Shown here: positions 7,808 to 14,710 of the stretch, in pieces | How the letters are laid out: each line of letters begins with the position of its first letter | Numbering within the stretch: position 1 is the stretch's first letter | DNA from: Candidatus Altimarinota bacterium | GTDB taxonomy: Bacteria; Patescibacteria; JAEDAM01; BD1-5; UBA2023 | Assembly: GCA_018457335.1 (NCBI GenBank) | Contig: JAGYHI010000022.1 | Location: forward strand, 1-16,942 | Length of the DNA stretch: 16,942 nt | Reading direction: 5' to 3' | Made by a program: the position numbers and the translations under genes | Notes under the pieces: model-generated | The model's database searches: none | What the model saw: the letters and a program-made list of their open reading frames with translations, nothing else | What the model was told of the DNA's origin: nothing

Positions 7808-8749
7808 ATGAAATATACATATAAATCACTTCTTACTTTTGCAGGAATTACTGGAATCGCAGTGACCTCGTCGGCGTCAGCTTTTTTTCCGATGCAAAAT
7901 GCGATGCTCCAGAATCAAATGGCGCGACAAAATACAATCAATACTATAAACGCAAAAAATAATATAATCAATCAAAATAGAAATCATCTCAAAAAACTCC
8001 GAGAGGCACGACAAAAACAAAATCAGAAAAAAACAGTATCAAGAGTCACTCGAAATAATATAAAATTTTTACTTTTTTGACCAGTAAAAACGATTTCACC
8101 ATCGATTGCTTTGCAACCGAAAGCCAAGAAAGTGCAAACTCCTCGAATCCAAAAAATAAAAAAACCGCTTTTTACAGCACCGAAGAAAACTCAAAAAATC
8201 ACACACACTCCGTCATATTCACGAGAAAGAAATCTTCGAAATGTCGATATAAATCGTGTACGAAACACTTGGCTTGCTTGGAATAATGGACTGCGTCGAG
8301 AAATGGGACTTCACCCATATACACTGCGAAATGAACTCAATAATACCGCACTTGAATTTTCTCAATTTTCAAAAAATCGTGGCTACATAATGCACGGTCG
8401 TGGTGGAAGTGACTGGTGTCGCGGAAGTGGAAACTATGGATGCTACAATTTTAAAGCGATTGACGTGTGGTTTAAAAATCGAGGCATCAATCCAAAAATC
8501 ATAAACCGCTCAAAACATACCGAAAATCTCGGTTGGGGTTACTATAAATGTAATAAATCAGATTGTACCGATGCTCTTATCAAATCAATCCGAAAAACCT
8601 ACAATTTTTTCTACTCAGAAAAACCATACAATGGATCGCACTATCGTAGTATGACAAATAAATATTTTAAATGGATTGGAGTCGATGTCGTCGTCGATCC
8701 AGCAAAAAATCGATACTATCTGACAATTCACTATGCAAATGATTTTTAG
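7808..8749 (+). CDS. Secreted CAP/SCP-domain protein
   Basis: 313 residues ending in TAG. A signal peptide (MKYTYKSLLTFAGITGIAV, cut after SASA) exports it. Residues about 30-145 are a basic Asn/Gln/Lys-rich linker that contains TGA-coded Gly91 (8078-8080). The CAP (SCP/PR-1) domain covers about 150-312. It has NNGLRREMGLHPY, the cavity histidine in IMHGRGG, the glutamate in TENLGWG, the second histidine in GSHYRSM, and the closing KWIGVDVVVD and YYLTIHYAND strands. Four cysteines in the domain may form disulfides outside the cell. CAP proteins act extracellularly, but their biochemical role in bacteria is unclear. The start ATG follows a pyrimidine-rich leader (CCTCTCTCCT) with no Shine-Dalgarno site. 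A terminator follows. Confidence 0.9.
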
Positions 8750-8764
8750 AAAATTATAAAATAT

Positions 8765-8804
8765 AAAAAAATCCCTAATTTCTGAAATAGCTAGGGATTT
8801 TTTT
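8765..8804 (+). terminator. Terminator of the CAP-protein gene
   Basis: A-tract and ATCCCTA (8771-8777) pair with TAGGGAT (8792-8798), followed by a T run to 8804. The arms can extend through A-T pairs. Confidence 0.9.
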
Positions 8805-8811
8805 ATTTCTA

Positions 8812-8839
8812 TTGACAAAGTATAATATTTTATTATATT
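8812..8839 (+). promoter_or_regulatory. Promoter of the small CxxC protein gene
   Basis: Consensus -35 TTGACA at 8812-8817 and TATATT at 8834-8839, with a 16-base spacer. It sits directly after the CAP gene terminator, so the downstream gene is a separate unit. Confidence 0.75.
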
Positions 8840-8846
8840 ACACACA

Positions 8847-8944
8847 TAATGTATGATTCATTTTGTGAATTCATTCATTATTTGGTTCTGATTGAAAAAG
8901 TCAATTAGAAAATTTTAATTTAAATCCGAAAATATTCGGAGGAG
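8847..8944 (+). promoter_or_regulatory. Structured 5' leader with three hairpins and a strong Shine-Dalgarno site
   Basis: Three successive stems fill the leader. Hairpin 1: 8847-8860 with 8866-8880, nearly perfect. Hairpin 2: TTCTGATTGA (8886-8895) with TCAATTAGAA (8901-8910). Hairpin 3: TCCGAA (8925-8930) with TTCGGA (8935-8940). The last three bases of hairpin 3 are the first of the Shine-Dalgarno run GGAGGAG (8938-8944), 8 bases before the ATG. Translation could therefore be controlled by hairpin 3. It matches no riboswitch class I know. Confidence 0.6.
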
Positions 8945-8952
8945 AATATATT

Positions 8953-9165
8953 ATGAATAGTAATGAAACTGCTTTACAGTGTTCATTGTGTAAAAGAAAG
9001 CACCTAGAAAATGGTGTTGAAGTTCATACTAATCGTATTCACAAAGAACTTGACGATGTCGAAAAACTAAAAAAAGCAAAGGTGCCTTTGCAAGATATCG
9101 ATTATGACGATTTGGAATATACTCTATGTGAAACATGCAGTGATCATGTTTTTGGAATCTTCTAA
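8953..9165 (+). CDS. Small zinc-ribbon-like protein (CxxC...CxxC), unknown function
   Basis: 70 residues ending in TAA. Two Cys pairs, C10-S-L-C13 and C59-E-T-C62, could bind one metal ion. Between them is a charged, probably helical stretch (HKELDDVEKLKKAKV) and an acidic patch (DIDYDDLEYT). There is no signal peptide or membrane helix, so it is cytoplasmic. It has one of the best ribosome-binding sites in the window (GGAGGAG, spacing 8), its own TTGACA promoter, a structured leader and its own terminator. I recognise no named family. A role as an RNA- or protein-binding adaptor is a guess. Confidence 0.85.
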   Translation: MNSNETALQCSLCKRKHLENGVEVHTNRIHKELDDVEKLKKAKVPLQDIDYDDLEYTLCETCSDHVFGIF

Positions 9166-9190
9166 AATTTCTTTACATATTCATATTACG

Positions 9191-9218
9191 TCCCTGATTC
9201 AAAAATCAGGGATTTTTT
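9191..9218 (+). terminator. Terminator of the CxxC protein gene
   Basis: Perfect 9-bp stem TCCCTGATT (9191-9199) with AATCAGGGA (9204-9212), then six T. The T run overlaps the stop codon of the convergent VWA gene (9217-9219). Confidence 0.93.
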
Positions 9219-10233
9219 ATTTCCCCCGAAATACCTTTCAAAACAGATACTTTGTATACGATCGCTCGACTCCAAAAACGAGCAAAAATAGTATCAAAAA
9301 TACCGGTCAGAGTCAGATATGAGTCATCTTTTTCTTGATGCGATTTTTTGCGTTTTTGGATTTGGAGAGTGTTTGAAAGATTTTTTCGAGGTCGGCGTGC
9401 TTTTTGGATTCAAAAAACTGTCCATTTCCATTTGTTGCGATTTTTTGCAAGAGGGATGGATTTTGTATACCATAGACTTTTTGCCCTTTTTCATCTTGTA
9501 AAAAATGTACTATGCCGTCAGAATCTGTGTATGAAAGTGGTTTTGACGGGTCAGATGGGACGAGTGCGATAGTGTGAATTTGAATTCATTTATTTGTGAT
9601 TTGGGTGGCGATTTGAGCCGGGTCGCTTCCGAGATTTTTGTCACCGTCGGTAATGAGGATGATTTGCTTGTGAAAGGGTTTTTCAGAAAAACTATCACTG
9701 GCGAGCAAAAGCGCATCGGCGATATTGGTCCCGGAAAGTCCAGGGAGATTTTGGCGGATGCTGTCGACTGAGATTTGTGAGATGTATTTTTGGATTCCCT
9801 CACTGTCTTGGGATTTTGAGATGACGAGAAAGGGCTTTCCAGCGAAAATCACGAGTCAAAAAGTTTGCGACTTTTGGTTTTGGACGAAATCTTTGATGAC
9901 TTTTTTAGCCTCATCGAGTCGGCTGGTGGATTTTTCCTCGGCGAGCATAGAGCGAGAAATGTCGAGGACGATGATATTTTCGGATTCTGGTGGACTTGGG
10001 ACAAAACGCACGACACTGGCCGATATACCAGCTCCCATTGCAAATAAAATAACGAGACTCACTCCGCGGAGAAACCACAGAAAATAAAGTGATTTTGGAG
10101 TTTTTAAATATTTTTTAAGGAGTGGATTTGGTGGAGTGAATCCATTTTTTTCACGAAAAAAAATATACCACACGAGTAGGATTATCGGGGCAAGTACAAA
10201 AATTATCGGGAAATGTATGGTAAACTGTGGCAT
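9217..10233 (-). CDS. VWA-domain membrane protein, BatA-like
   Basis: 338 residues when five TGA codons are read as Gly (9856, 9586, 9313, 9307 and 9238, residues 126, 216, 307, 309 and 332). Two N-terminal membrane helices (about 5-26 and 50-72) are followed by a von Willebrand A domain. Its MIDAS metal site is complete: D91-I-S-R-S95, T169 in SGTNIADAL, and D196 in ITDGDKN. A third helix lies near the C-terminus (about 311-322, PVFLILFLLVFG). This is the layout of BatA-type proteins, which sit with MoxR ATPases and DUF58 proteins in envelope-associated operons. Those partners are not in this window. The gene upstream on the same strand (10474-10887) is a plausible partner. The last bases overlap the terminator of the convergent small gene. 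Confidence 0.9.
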
Positions 10234-10296
10234 TGAAAATTTTAAAGGAAATTTTTTTTGGTGGGGTTTTATTTTTTCACCCCATCCTTTCTACTC

Positions 10297-10370
10297 TGTC
10301 ATCCCGGACCTTGAGGAGGTGAATTGATTTGAAAAATCAAGAGAAGCCACCCTGGGGTGTCCGGGATCTC
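10297..10370. repeat. Long palindromic element between the membrane-protein and VWA genes
   Basis: Outer arms ATCCCGGAC (10301-10309) and GTCCGGGAT (10359-10367) are perfect. Inside are TTGATTT/AAATCAA and CACCC/GGGTG arms. The TGTCAT start and GATCTC end match the borders of the shorter units at 7616-7760, so this is a larger member of the same type. It occupies much of the gene-free gap 10234-10473. Confidence 0.7.
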
Positions 10371-10405
10371 ATACAGAACTATGGAATACTTTAAAAAAAT
10401 GGAAG

Positions 10406-10432
10406 AGATCCTGAAATAAATTCAGAATGATA
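10406..10432. repeat. Palindromic repeat unit, second copy of the 7734 element
   Basis: ATCCTGAA and TTCAGAAT arms around ATAAA; 23 of 27 bases match the unit at 7734-7760. The one arm change (T to C) still allows a G-U pair on one RNA strand. Confidence 0.7.
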
Positions 10433-10473
10433 AAAAAAAGAGAGGTGTATAAATAGAGTAACAAGTAAAGTTT

Positions 10474-10887
10474 TTAGAGTTTCTTTAATAAGATATTCCT
10501 AATTTTTTCTTTTTCCGGTGCGGAAAGTGTGGTATTTTTGTAGCGGGTGGTTTCTAAGGTTTCCCAGATTTCTTTTAATTGTGAATCGTGGCAATAAGAT
10601 AAAATATCAAGATTGGTATGCGAAAAACTATGTGCTGGCATAAATTTTTTGGCGATAATTCCTTTGAGGGCAATAAAAATCTTTTGCTCAAAATCAGGCT
10701 CAGAAATCGCGGGCAGGGAAGTGGGGATATTTTTGAGGTAGGCTTTTTTCTTTTTGTAGGCGATAAAATTTTTCTGGAAAAGAAAAATCATTGAAAAAAA
10801 GATAAAACTCACACAAAAAAATACCCAAAAATGAGGAATATCTTCCCAAAGGAGAGGTGAGACTGCAAAAAATACACCGTCAGACAT
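10474..10887 (-). CDS. Small membrane protein, DUF4381-like partner of the VWA protein
   Basis: 137 residues, TAA stop, no TGA. One membrane helix at about 19-38 (HFWVFFCVSFIFFSMIFLF) follows a short N-terminus with SPLLWEDIP. A Lys-rich stretch (YKKKKAYLK) comes next, then a helical cytoplasmic domain (about 60-137). This layout resembles the small DUF4381 proteins found upstream of VWA genes in MoxR/Bat operons; it is a topology match, not a confident family call. The start ATG (10887) is the first base of a terminator loop and only 8 bases from the -10 hexamer, so the message may be leaderless. The VWA gene follows 240 bases downstream, past the palindromic repeats. Confidence 0.72.
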   Translation of the reverse strand: MSDGVFFAVSPLLWEDIPHFWVFFCVSFIFFSMIFLFQKNFIAYKKKKAYLKNIPTSLPAISEPDFEQKIFIALKGIIAKKFMPAHSFSHTNLDILSYCHDSQLKEIWETLETTRYKNTTLSAPEKEKIRNILLKKL

Positions 10888-10897
10888 ACGGTGTATT
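10866..10897 (-). terminator. Terminator of the triple-pilin operon, overlapping the next gene's promoter and start
   Basis: 10-bp perfect stem AATACACCGT/ACGGTGTATT (10897-10888 with 10880-10871 on the minus strand), a 7-base loop ATGTCTG, and a T run ending at about 10867. It lies 32 bases after the stop of the pilin-like gene at 10930. The loop carries the start codon of the next gene. Confidence 0.85.
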
Positions 10898-10922
10898 ATA
10901 TAGAAAAAGATTTACAAGTAAA
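10895..10922 (-). promoter_or_regulatory. Promoter of the DUF4381-like gene, inside the terminator's first arm
   Basis: TATAAT (10900-10895) with TTTACT (10922-10917) 16 bases upstream. The predicted RNA start, near 10888, is next to the ATG at 10887. Confidence 0.6.
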
Positions 10923-10929
10923 GAAAAAT

Positions 10930-11469
10930 TTATCCTGTGTAGACCCAAGGTGCGAGAAATCGCAAGATAAAGCCGAAAGTATAAAGGATGGCAAGTCCGA
11001 TAATAATATTTTGAATCCATTCTTTTAGATCTTTTTTCATTTTTGAGTCTTGTCCACCAGAGACGGCCCAAGCGATACCAAGTGCCACGAGTGCAAGAAC
11101 TCCAAGAAGTGTCGCTACGATAGCAATCCATTTGATTACAGCTCGAAACATACTTTGAAATCCGGCCATTCCTTCTGGGACTTTACATTCATAAAGTCGA
11201 TTGGTAATGTCACCACACATCAAAGGATTTGCAACTATTTCACCTGATCCATTTTTGACAACACATTTACAATCCGCTCCGATGACTGGTTCTGTAACAT
11301 AAGTGAGTGTTTCACCACTTCCAGAATCTTCTTTTGTCTTCCTATTTCTTGAGTCTTGATATTCTTTATATGCATCTGTGGTATTATCCGCATAAACTCC
11401 ACCCACAGACTGAAAGCCAATCAGTACGCTGAGAAGTAAAACGGTAAATATTTGTATGTATTTTTTCAT
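10930..11469 (-). CDS. VirB2-like pilin precursor with cysteine-containing N-terminal domain
   Basis: 179 residues, TAA stop. Signal peptide MKKYIQIFTVLLLSVLIGFQ, cut after VYA. A polar region follows (about 29-100) with four cysteines (C67, C69, C85 and C94), possibly disulfide-bonded outside the membrane. The C-terminal half has two membrane helices (about 112-138, VIKWIAIVATLLGVLALVAL; and 152-175, NIIIGLAILYTFGFILRFL), joined by a charged loop GGQDSKMKKDLKE. This is the pilin-like module seen three times in the upstream gene. The gene starts 11 bases after that gene's stop and ends at a strong terminator, so it is last in a three-gene operon. Confidence 0.82.
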   Translation of the reverse strand: MKKYIQIFTVLLLSVLIGFQSVGGVYADNTTDAYKEYQDSRNRKTKEDSGSGETLTYVTEPVIGADCKCVVKNGSGEIVANPLMCGDITNRLYECKVPEGMAGFQSMFRAVIKWIAIVATLLGVLALVALGIAWAVSGGQDSKMKKDLKEWIQNIIIGLAILYTFGFILRFLAPWVYTG

Positions 11470-11480
11470 AAGTAAAAAGA

Positions 11481-12392
11481 TTAGAAAATATTGACAAGTT
11501 CTTTGAGGAAACTAAATGACGCAATCAAAATGACTGCCGCGATAAGCGTATTGATGATGATGTTTTTCCCTTTTTTTGCGCGGGCCTCGTCACCAGCAGA
11601 GGTGATAAAATAGTACGCTCCGACGATAAGGAAAAATACAGCCACCGGTGCAGCGAAGTAGACACCGATACCGATCAGCGGTCATCAAATCGTTTGAATA
11701 GTTTGTCCGATATTTGACGAAGAAAGGGTTGTAGCCCAGATGTCGACAAATCCCATAAAGATCACTCCGAGAATTCCGTAGAGAAATTTGGTTTGTGCTT
11801 TTTTGCGGGCGTCGTCTTGGTGACTTCCAAAAATCATTTCAAAAGCCCCCCAAGTAAGTACAACAATAGCCACTCCATAAACGAGTACTCGTAAGAAATT
11901 GATGATTCCGCCAATAATACTACTTACACCAGGCATATTAAAAAATATTCCATTTGTAATGGTAATTGATGACCACGATGTGTCGGTAGGAATTGACTCT
12001 CCGGCTCATCGGCTTGTAGGATCGCCAATCATCACATCATAAATCATACCAGGAAGATTTAAGAAAAGAAAAGCGACGAGTACATAGATAAGTTGGCGTT
12101 TTTGCTTGGTGATTTCGGATTCATTATCCGAAAAGATGACCATATAAGCCCCCATAAGCACGATATAGATGAGCGCGAGCCCAGAGATAACCATTCGTAA
12201 AAAATTGAGTATTTGCAATCAGAGATTTTTCACTTCTTCCGTGCCAACTGAGCCACTTTCTCAAATACTTCCTTGTATAGAAGCCTTTTTGATTGTTTCT
12301 CACCCTGGGATTTCTACCGCAGCAAATCCGAGTGATGACACCGCGAAAGCCAAGAAAATTCCAGCGAGTATGAGCAGTATATATTTTTTCAT
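11481..12392 (-). CDS. Membrane protein with three consecutive VirB2-like two-helix modules
   Basis: 303 residues. The frame needs six TGA codons read as Gly (residues 31, 44, 58, 129, 236 and 237, the last two adjacent). With TGA as stop it falls into fragments. After a signal peptide (MKKYILLILAGIFLAFAVSS) come three units of the same design: helix, short charged loop, helix. Unit 1 is about 63-120 (loop SDNESEITKQKRQ). Unit 2 is about 160-228 (loop GSHQDDARKKAQTK). Unit 3 is about 240-300 (loop SAGDEARAKKGK). Each alone resembles a CPR VirB2-type pilin; together they also resemble a small VirB6-like channel. The gene lies 22 bases after the coiled-coil gene and 11 bases before the single-module gene, so all three are probably one operon. 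Confidence 0.85.
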
Positions 12393-12414
12393 AAAATAAA
12401 ATTTAATTGTAGAA

Positions 12415-13125
12415 TTATGCAGTTTTTTTAGTGCGAGTCGAGCGTCGTCGTGAGGCTGGTTTTGTTTTTGTATTCAAGATATTTGCTTTGATTTCTTCGA
12501 GGCGACTTTCGCGTGCTTCGATTTCTGTTTTTTCTTTTTTGAGTTTTTTAAGGGTTTCTTCTGTCTGTTTGATAGCATCGAGATTTTTTGTTTTTTGCTC
12601 TGAAATATCTTTTTTGATAGCGTCGAGATTTTTTTCAAAATCTGAAACTGCATCATCTACACTGAGAGATGATACTGCTTTTACGGTTGCAGTTGTAGTT
12701 GCTGCCCCAAAAAGTGCACTTTCATCGAGTGAGACTTCTGGCATTGGTGTGATTTCAGGAGTTTCCGCAAGTTCTATTTTTTGCGGTTCGGCTGGCATTT
12801 CTGAGACGAGCGGTGTTTCATTACTCGGCATTTGCGCCGTCAAATCAATATTTCCATTGAGATTTGTCTCTGCTACGAGTGGAGTATCCTGAATCAAAAT
12901 ATCATCGGCATTTCCGAGAGTATCCGCCGTCATCGGCTCGACAATCGGAGTTCATTCGAGTCCTTCATTTGAAATTGTATAGTTATCAAGTGGATTTTCA
13001 GCCACATTTTCGAGAGGTTGCATCGGTAGATCTTCAATTGTATCAGGAATAATAAGTGTTTCGTTATCGGTATCTTGGAGAGGTGTTTGTGGTTTTTTTC
13101 CACCAAAAGAATCAAAAAGTCACAT
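12415..13125 (-). CDS. Acidic-to-basic coiled-coil protein, unknown function
   Basis: 236 residues, TAA stop. It begins ATG-TGA (Met-Gly) at 13125, and a second TGA is Gly58. A TGA-stop reading would lose the first 64 residues. It has no signal peptide or membrane helix. Residues 1-130 are acidic, Pro/Glu/Thr-rich and probably disordered, with repeated PLV.E and MP.E phrases. About 145-210 is a Lys/Glu heptad-like coiled coil (NLDAIKKDISEQKTKNL, ETLKKLKKEKTEIEARE). The tail KPASRRRSTRTKKTA is strongly basic and could bind nucleic acid or the membrane. As first gene of the pilin operon it may be a cytoplasmic assembly or tether protein; that is inference. Alternatively it could be nucleoid-associated. 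Confidence 0.85.
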
Positions 13126-13158
13126 AAAAGTAAGAGTAAAAAAATAAATGACGAACTC

Positions 13159-13187
13159 ATTATATCATAAAAATAAAAAATTTGCAA
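13159..13187 (-). promoter_or_regulatory. Promoter of the coiled-coil/pilin operon (shared -35)
   Basis: TATAAT on the minus strand (13164-13159) lies 17 bases from the palindromic hexamer TTGCAA (13187-13182). Predicted start near 13152, leader about 27 bases, no Shine-Dalgarno site. Confidence 0.65.
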
Positions 13188-13209
13188 AAAAATAATATTT
13201 TTTTATAAT
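13182..13209 (+). promoter_or_regulatory. Promoter of ybaB (shared -35)
   Basis: The same TTGCAA (13182-13187) followed by TATAAT (13204-13209), with a 16-base spacer. An ATG at 13208 lies inside the -10, so the real ybaB start is the ATG at 13244. Confidence 0.65.
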
Positions 13210-13243
13210 GACAATCCATTTATATTATTTAAAATTATTTTTT

Positions 13244-13543
13244 ATGGATTACAAACAGGCTCAGGACATGATGAAGTTGCAACAACAAGCAACAAAAATT
13301 CAAGAAGAACTCTCAAATACTCACATCGAGGCAGAAGTCGACGGAGTCGTTGTCACAGTTGACGGTCAACTCAAAGTCGTCAAGACAGTCATCGAGGATG
13401 ATTCTATCCTTTCTGACAAAGCAAAACTCGAAAACGCTATCACAGAAGCAACTAATAAAGGTATGAAAAAAGCCCAAGAAGTTGCTGCTGAGCAAATGAA
13501 AGAAGTCATGGGAAATATGGGACTCAATTTCCCTGGTATGTAA
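13244..13543 (+). CDS. ybaB: YbaB/EbfC family nucleoid-associated protein
   Basis: 99 residues, usual for the family, TAA stop, no TGA. YbaB/EbfC proteins form dimers that bind DNA and contribute to nucleoid organisation. The order of elements fits: an N-terminal helix rich in Met and Gln (QAQDMMKLQQQATKIQEEL), a beta-sheet region (EAEVDGVVVTVDGQLKVVKTV), then a long C-terminal helix (AKLENAITEATNKGMKKAQE) and the MGNMGLNFPGM end. The start at 13244 was chosen over 13208 because the latter lies within the -10 hexamer and adds a non-family N-terminus. In many bacteria ybaB lies beside dnaX or recR; neither is here. It is divergent from the coiled-coil gene, with which it shares a -35 element. 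Confidence 0.93.
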   Translation: MDYKQAQDMMKLQQQATKIQEELSNTHIEAEVDGVVVTVDGQLKVVKTVIEDDSILSDKAKLENAITEATNKGMKKAQEVAAEQMKEVMGNMGLNFPGM

Positions 13544-13568
13544 AATCATTTCCTGATTTTTTAAAAAA

Positions 13569-13599
13569 AATTCCTCTTTTTTCGGGAAGGGGAGTTTTT
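13569..13599 (+). terminator. Probable ybaB terminator
   Basis: AATTCCTC (13569-13576) pairs with GGGGAGTT (13589-13596) with two G-U pairs, then five T. A second A/T-only foldback (AAAACTTTTTTT with AAAAAAAGTTTT, 13611-13635) follows and touches the next promoter. Confidence 0.6.
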
Positions 13600-13633
13600 G
13601 TGGGTTTAAAAAAACTTTTTTTGAAAAAAAGTT

Positions 13634-13662
13634 TTGACAGAAAAAAGAAAATATGATAAAGT
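13634..13662 (+). promoter_or_regulatory. Promoter of the putative non-coding RNA
   Basis: Consensus TTGACA at 13634-13639 and TAAAGT at 13657-13662, with a 17-base spacer. Predicted RNA start near 13668. No ORF of any length with a start signal follows on this strand. Confidence 0.65.
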
Positions 13663-13667
13663 ATATA

Positions 13668-13902
13668 TGTATACTTCATAGAACGGCAAACATCACTTGC
13701 CAAAACATACAAAAACAAATAAAACAAACATACAAATATCCTCTCAACAGAGAGTGAAAGAGCTGGTCCTACTCTTCAAAAACAGACCTAAATGCAGTAT
13801 ACAAACATAAGCCTCAGAAAGTGATGAGAACTGAACGCTTCCGAAAACTTCTCTTAAAGACTATAACCCATAAAAAAGTCACAGTAATAAGGGAAGTTTT
13901 TT
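13668..13902 (+). ncRNA. Putative structured non-coding RNA of about 235 bases
   Basis: The stretch is framed by a TTGACA promoter and a strong terminator and has no usable ORF. TGTATAC (13668-13674) can pair with GTATACA (13797-13803), closing a domain. Inside it are hairpins GGCAA/TTGCC (13685-13701), CTCTC/GAGAG (13741-13754) and GGTC/GACC (13765-13788), plus a linker free of G (about 13702-13739) with AACATACAAA twice. The 3' part ends in the terminator stem at 13844-13900. Size and context would suit a 6S-like or other housekeeping RNA, but I cannot place the conserved bases of 6S RNA, SRP RNA, RNase P RNA or tmRNA. Confidence 0.5.
13844..13902. terminator. Bidirectional terminator between the putative RNA and the hydrolase operon
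   Basis: 12-bp stem AAAACTTCTCTT (13844-13855) with AAGGGAAGTTTT (13889-13900), one G-U pair, and a small inner stem GACT/AGTC. Six T follow on the plus strand. On the minus strand the hairpin starts directly after the hydrolase stop codon and ends in TTTT, so it can serve both directions. Confidence 0.8.
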
Positions 13903-14710
13903 ATTTGCCGATTTCTGCAAAATCCAAAATTTCTTGGATGGTCTCCTCATGATACTCCCTCATATACAGTCCAAAAAAGTGCTTTCCAGGGATAATCTTA
14001 TGCGGATAATTAAAATATCTCGTATTTTCAGGAGCGACGAGATGGTCACTTTCGAGTCCGATATTGTAGTTTTTAATATCGGGACGCTTTGTTTTATGAA
14101 AGTAATATTCTCGCGGGACGGCAATTCTTTGGATTTTTTTATCTCCAAAAGGGGTTGCTACTGTGATGACTTTTTTGGCTTGTGTCTTCGATAAATCGAG
14201 TCCATTTGCGATGAGTCCACCATAACTGTGCCCGATGATGATTTCGACTTCTTGCCCAGTAGGACTTTTTAAAAAATCTTCTATATACTCCATGACGGAG
14301 CGAATCTCTGCAAATCAAAAAAGATAGTAAGCATTGCACATATAGACGCCGTATCCGCGCTCGCAAATCGTCTGAAAGAGTCGATGAAAGCAGGTTCATT
14401 CATGTCTGCAAGATGCATTATATTTTTCTTCATTTTCCTCGGTAAAAATTGTATTGATTCCTGGAATAAAAAGGATTTTTCTTTGGTGATGACTATCAAA
14501 AGTGAGTATTTCTTTTTTGTCGAGATGAGACCAGTTGAGCCCTTCGAGTAATCGATTCGCCTTTTTCTGAAATCCAAAAAATCGGTAGATATTTCCAATC
14601 ATAACTTTGATATGAGAAAAGGGAATCGTCAAAATAAAATACCGCCAAAAAAATCCGATACGAAATCAGATATCTTTTGGATCGAGAGCATTTGTATTTT
14701 TCCGTGGCAT
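13901..14710 (-). CDS. Alpha/beta hydrolase (lipase/esterase-like), unknown substrate
   Basis: 269 residues when three TGA codons are read as Gly (residues 15, 105 and 132). The nucleophile elbow is I-G160-H-S162-Y-G164-G, with Ser162 the expected catalytic residue. The likely acid is the Asp in LESDHLVAPENT and the likely base the His in IPGKHFFGLY, in the usual order. An upstream FIPGINT phrase fits the oxyanion strand. A hydrophobic segment (about 16-27, FRIGFFWRYFIL) could anchor the N-terminus at the membrane; there is no classic signal peptide. The start ATG (14710) overlaps the ychF stop in TAATG, implying coupled translation. The substrate cannot be inferred. A TGA-stop reading splits the gene and separates the catalytic Ser from its N-terminus. 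Confidence 0.88.

Noticed and set aside
9586..10233. Separate short genes for pieces of the VWA protein
   Set aside because: All pieces are in one frame separated only by TGA, and the MIDAS residues are spread across them, so they are one protein.
13208..13243. Upstream ATG at 13208 as the ybaB start
   Set aside because: It lies within the TATAAT of the promoter and adds a hydrophobic N-terminus not seen in YbaB.
13685..13701. GCAAAC near the 5' end of the putative RNA, reminiscent of a tmRNA tag start
   Set aside because: No tRNA-like acceptor ends, no tag ORF with a stop and no GGGG-type 5' end; the bases are better explained as the hairpin GGCAA/TTGCC.
13825..13850. Hammerhead-ribozyme-like core (TGATGAG ... 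CGAAA) before the terminator stem
   Set aside because: The essential C before UGAUGA is G here, and the bases between the two boxes do not form a proper stem II. Two short boxes in A/T-rich sequence can arise by chance.
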